From NCBI GenBank assembly GCA_034231615.1, contig CM067322.1, forward strand, positions 69,722,234 to 69,786,233: a stretch of 64,000 bases of DNA, in the 5' to 3' direction. Positions within the stretch are counted from its first letter, which is position 1; each line of letters begins with the position of its first letter. The stretch comes from Meghimatium bilineatum (lineage: Eukaryota > Mollusca > Gastropoda > Stylommatophora > Philomycidae). A program made the translations under genes and the position numbers. Shown piece after piece: positions 12,201-18,200 of this stretch. The notes below the pieces were generated by a model. It was not told the origin of the DNA. It was given only the letters and a program-made list of their open reading frames with translations, and ran no database searches.

Positions 12201-15200
12201 ACTAAATAGAATGAGTTATGGATAAGCTGTGGGTGTTCAGCCACCGAGAATTCACCAAAAATGTTTGAAATTACAACCATTTTTTAAGATTTTTTTTCTA
12301 AATTCTGATTTCTTTTGCGTAGCCTATAATGTTAGCTTGATCGAAGTGGTTCATTTGCTTTCAAAGACAAATGCTGTATGATTACATAGTTTGATTATAA
12401 AATAATGGCAGAGTGATCTAGGCCTAGTCAGTGGCATTCCATCCCGGATTGAATGTATAGAAGTTTCCACAGATATTCTAGACCTAGTCAATAATGCTCG
12501 CAATTTATCTCAGATATCCCACATACACCAATAAAACTTACATCATTGAGTAACCATTCCTTTATTGCCACACACAAAAATTATACACACAGCTTTAAAA
12601 ACCAAAAAGTTGTTAGATGTTTCAAATACCGTCCATAAATAGCATGTAAGGACACAAAAGAAGGCAATGGCAGGCAGAAATTACTCAATTTTAATTAGGC
12701 GTGATGACAGTTAATAAATCCAATCATATCACCAGTACAATATGGATGGTAGGTGCTCGATCTACGAGTTAATTTTGATGAGTTGGGTTTGTGAGGCAAG
12801 CTCACTATCAACTCTTCTAAAGGTAGGTCCCATGGCAATAATCTGCCGTCAGGGATGAACATAACTCTTCATGTACTAATCCGCAGCAACTATTTGGTGG
12901 GGTTATGACATGCACGGATGGTAAACAGTGTTGCTATATATCTTTGCTCCTCTCTGTGGCCCCAGCAACACACTGGCAACACAGTTGCACAATAATGTGT
13001 CCTACTCTTTGTTTTGATATGTCTAGCTGGATGGTAATGTGCTACTGCATGATGTGATGGCCACCTTCAATCAATTTGTCAACCCTCTGTCAATGCTTCT
13101 TATCCGTCATAAAACTAGTTGAATGTGCTGAGTGAAAGGCACACAGATGAGAAGGAGGTCGAATGAGACAATGTAAATATTCAGAAAATGGTAGAAATGA
13201 AGTGACTAGAAGCAATGGAAGGAAGTGCTCCCTCTCTGGAAAGATCAGAAGAATGCGTGATCAGCAACTGACTGGGACAATGAGCTTATACACTTTTAGA
13301 TAGCTGACGTTATAATAAGGGCAGGCAAAGGCTTAGCAGCAATGACGTGCAACAAAGAAATGCAACCATAACATTTTTTTCATGGTTCATGCTGTGCAAA
13401 CATGCACAACAAACGGAGCTCTTTTGAACTTGAACCTGCTTCAAAACCTTGTGGATTTGGTGCTCTGCAATTTTTATTTCTTCCAATATTTAAAGGACTT
13501 TTAGGGCATTCATTTCACCATGGATGATGAAATTGATGCTATAAGATTGTGGATCCAGGATAGACCACATAAATGTTTTGTTGACAGGATGGTTGCCTTT
13601 GGTAAAATGTGTTGCTGTAAATGATGACAGCATTGAAAAGTAAATATAAGCTGTTGTGGACAATTAGATGTATTTTCATAACTTTTTAAAAATTTATTTC
13701 ATTTCTTATACTTCCATTTACAATTTATTAGTTTATGTGCTTTACATTTAAACTTACCCTCGTACTTATTTTATTACACTATAGTTTGAATAGTCTTTGT
13801 ACTTTGTGTACAGCAAAAACTGAATGAAAAAGTTGCTAAAAAGTACATACAAATACTATGTTGTCAATTTAGATGAAGATTATAATTAGCCCTGCTTTCA
13901 CTGAATATTTATTTTTACTCTTTTAAAAAATTATATTCACATGAACAGACAAGGATGTATCTGATACCTTGGATACAGATGTGCTTTTTTTAAGTTCATG
14001 CTATACTTTGGGCACAAATTTTACTTTCCTTCATAATGATGTCAGCTATATTGTGAAGTAAGAAATTAACTTTTTTGTTTGCTACTTAAATATAGTGAAA
14101 TTATGATACTGTGACTGCTGTAGTTATTGAATCAATGATACTGTGACTGCTGTAGTTATTGAATCAATGATACTGTGACTGCTGTAGTTATTGAATCAAT
14201 GATACTGTGACTGCTGTAGTTATTGAATCAATGATACTGTGACTGCTGTAGTTATTGAATCAATCTTCCTTTTATATGATGTATTCTGTGTAGAGCATTG
14301 CCCTCACTGCCATTCTGTAAGATTCTAAATTCTATGCCAATTGTCTTGCTTATTTTAGTATCATATTTAAAAGATCCTCCTTCTCATTCATTCTCAAACT
14401 CCTACAGTTGAACATGGTGCAGCCTGAAGAACACAATATGTTGTTTCATATTATACAGTTTGGCTGCAATAGCATCTATAGGCCTGATACTCTGACTTCA
14501 GCATGGCTTCTGGGTCACTTTGCCATCTCCATTCCCAAAACCTCATTAGTACCTTCTTATGACTGGTAACAGTGTCACAGTTTTTTTCTTCCCTTTCAGG
14601 CCCTGGCAACACACTGGCAAAAAAAATCCTCAATATGCCATGTACATTGATTTTTTTGACTGCTATTTTTTCTCTTTTATGGAATTTGTTTTCTGTGATT
14701 CAGCTTTCTAATCCATTGTGTCTTCTTAGAGCCAATGTCCAGTTCTTTGCAGACATCTGCATCGGATTATCTTTTTTGTCCATGATATTCTTATAACATT
14801 TCTATAGCATTTCATTTCTTCTTCTTCTGCATTTGTTCTTAAACTCATGTTTGTTAGCAGAATGTTGTCAAGAGAATGAAATACATTGTGTCATAGTTTA
14901 CAGCTTGACTGATATGTCTGCGTCTTTCAGCCGGATACTTTTGACTTCAACACAGTTTTTGTGGGTCATTTTGACCTACGCAATGGGGAAAGTAAATTCC
15001 ACCCCTAGTATTCCTTATTTGCCTTTTTTGACATGCATTGCAGGTCACTGTTGCTATTCTTTGTATTATTTTATTTGAAATTCTATTTTCTTTTCCGTTG
15101 GTAATGTCATTGTCCACATATCACAACTATATATCAAAACTATATATTACTATAGGAAAACTATATTACCACTGGGGATATTAATAATGGGTGTCTATAA

Positions 15201-18200
15201 AGTCACTGTGCACTTATTTACATTGGTGAAACTATGTCATATAAATTGTGACTATTTAGTGTGGATCTGTGCACAGCAACTTAAATTGACCCTATATAGT
15301 TTCTTAATAGTTGTGACTTTGTTTTCCCGTTTGCCCTTTGTCTTAAGTTTTTTATTTATGAAAAAAAATCATGGAGCATATGTTAAAGAAGATTAGTAAT
15401 ATACTTGTACTTGAAATTGATGGATAAAAGTACTTGTACTTGAAATTGATGGATAAAAGTACTTGTACTTGAAATTGATGGATAAAAGTACTTGTACTTG
15501 AAATTGATGGATAAAAGTGCTTGTACTTGAAATTGATGGATAAAAGTGCTTGTACTTGAAATTGATGGATAAAAGTACTTGTACTTGAAATTGATGGATA
15601 AAAGTACTTGTACTTGAAATTCATGGATAAAAGTACTCTAACAGAATATCTTGCATGAACAAGTCCAGCTTGAACAAGCAATGAGCACTGAACTTAAAAC
15701 TGAAGTAAGTGTATAAGATAGGCGTCTGGCTATGTCAATAGCAATACCTAAAGCTGCAAAAATATAATTGTAAGGTTAGCTTTCAGGTTGGAGTTCAGTA
15801 TACAGTACAGGAACCAGTTCTCTCGTATTGCTGGCCTACTATTGATATGGCTACAGAAGTCCACTATTCAGCAAAAGTAGTAAAACATATCAAGCTGAAT
15901 TTGGATGTGTTGGACCATTGATGCAAATAAAAAGGTGACACGATACAATTCTGTTCCCTGGACCACATCCCACTGGAAATCTGGTAGGACTATTGTCATG
16001 CTATAAGAGAGATCCAGTGGGAGTTTGAGAAATAACTGGAAAAAAAGTGTACCAAAAGAAAGCAGCAACTCATACAATCTCCTCAGTGGTTATACATACA
16101 AAATCTCTATAACTAACAAGATGTTATTAATACCATAATCATTTGAGATGATTTAATAAATGTTTATAATAATTTATTTTTAGTAAAAATGTTTTTACAC
16201 GCACACACACACACAAATCCAGTAAATGATGATGTCAAGAGTGCAAGTTTTTTTTTTCAGGATGAAAGCACTAAATAATGTGTTTGTTGGTCTCTGATAA
16301 TTCATTGTTACTTTTTGAGTTTGTTAAAAATCATCTTTCGGCAGGGGACAGAATGCAGCATCATATGTTTTGCCACGCTGCAGGGAAGCAGTGGATAAGT
16401 TTGTGTCTACTGCCAATTTTGTTCAAAATTCTGAGATGAGCGAGCGTGAGATTCACCTTTTTTCTTACTTTTTTGATGTTGCAAGATGGGCAAATTTGAT
16501 CCCCTGGAATGAGTATGGATATATTTTGACACCTCAGGATTTTTTAAATGCAGCCACAAAAAGTAAATACCTCAAAATATTTTTTTTAATGTGTTTATAC
16601 TTAGACTTCCAGCAGAATGTAATCCAGAGTTCATATCTAGAAAATAAAGCTGTAAAATGTTCATAGTACCCAGTTTTGTTTGAAAGTCTATTTCATATAA
16701 CCTGAATGGGTCGAGATGGGTCTCCACATGGACTTGTTGGTAATAGATCACACAACCATTGACTACTTCTGTGTCTGGACTTGATGGCACAGTCTGACAA
16801 AGCTCTACATGTAGTCTGTTCATCAGATTTACAAATATCAACATTAGAGGAAGTTTCTCCGATATTCTTGTGAGGATTGATACAATAGCAAAGTAAAGAA
16901 CAGCATTACCGTTCTCTTTATAAAGATTGTGTGACCGATATGGGGGATCCTTTTGTGCTAGTATAGCAATTTGTTTTCATTGTAGTCCAGTTTCTGCTGC
17001 TTCTCCTTCTCTAAATAAAACATGACAAAAAGATAAATGAAAACAAAGACATACCTAGCTGATGCTATTAGTGATTGTGCTGAGATTAGAAATAATTTGA
17101 AGCACAATGGTTATTGGTTGAAGTGCAATGATGCTACTCATTTATTAATGATGACGCATATTACAAATTCCCAGTGAACTTACTTTAAAAAATTCAGGAC
17201 CTAATGATCAACCTGGCATATTTTAACTGCAGTTATTTTATAAGCAATAATTAATGTTCAGTAGGTTGTTATTGCCATTTGAATGGTCCAGTTGCCAAAG
17301 TATCGTCCAGGGCGCATTGTTGCGCAGTGTATACTCATTGTCTCAATATTGGGCCTGTAAGGTTTGTAAGGTTAATCTGCCAAGTCTGAGTGTGATAAGA
17401 CAGTTTTACAAAAAATGCATTTTTAAAATCATCATATCCACAATTAGATGGAGTTGTTGCCCTTATCTTAGTGATGGGGTTGTGGCAATAGGGAAATAAT
17501 TTAGTGGGAAAAGGGTGAAACTTTGCTTCATGCTATGTGGTGGATATATGTGGTTCAAATAGTTGTTTATTCTCCCTACTTATACAACCAGCTAAATGGT
17601 GCTCAATCCACAAAAGGCACAATGTATTTTGCTGAAAAAATTATTTATGAATAGTTTTTACTTCAATCAATCATAATCCTAGTAATGTTTTCCTTTTCAG
17701 ATTGTCATGAAAATACTTTTTCACAAAAGCATCCATTTTTGTGTATAGATCTCTTGTATATTCATTCACTTCTTACTGTGGGATTTGGGCTCAAACCAGA
17801 TAAAAGAATGAATGTAAGTTGTTTGTAGAATTTATTATTACTTTTAGCATAAGCTTCTTTTCTATTGTTATAGACAAAAGGTTTCAACAGTGTTTTTATA
17901 TTCTGTGCATGTACATAATGCATATATTAATTGACATTATGTCATCTTGTGAGACAATAAAGTTAGCATCCAAGTAGAAACTTGATCAGAAGCTGCTTCT
18001 TTTTGTCTGTCTAGTGTCAGCTATATGTCACAATCTGGTTTCTCAAGTATTCGGGGCTGCTCTTATAACCTATTGAAGTTATATGTCTTTAACAAACTTC
18101 ATATCTACTGTATCTTACATCTTTATATTCTGTTTAAATTTAAGAAATGCTTGTCTTTTATTCAATTCTCAATACATAATATTTTTTGCAAGCTTGTAAT

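Noticed and set aside
11902-12225. 107-codon plus-strand open frame in an ENTPD intron
   Set aside because: It overlaps a T3 SINE copy and has no recognisable domain; it is not spliced in frame with ENTPD.
15352-15681. 109-codon minus-strand frame of repeated FKYKYFYPSISST-like units
   Set aside because: Produced entirely by the 29-bp minisatellite; no start context, no neighbours, no domain.
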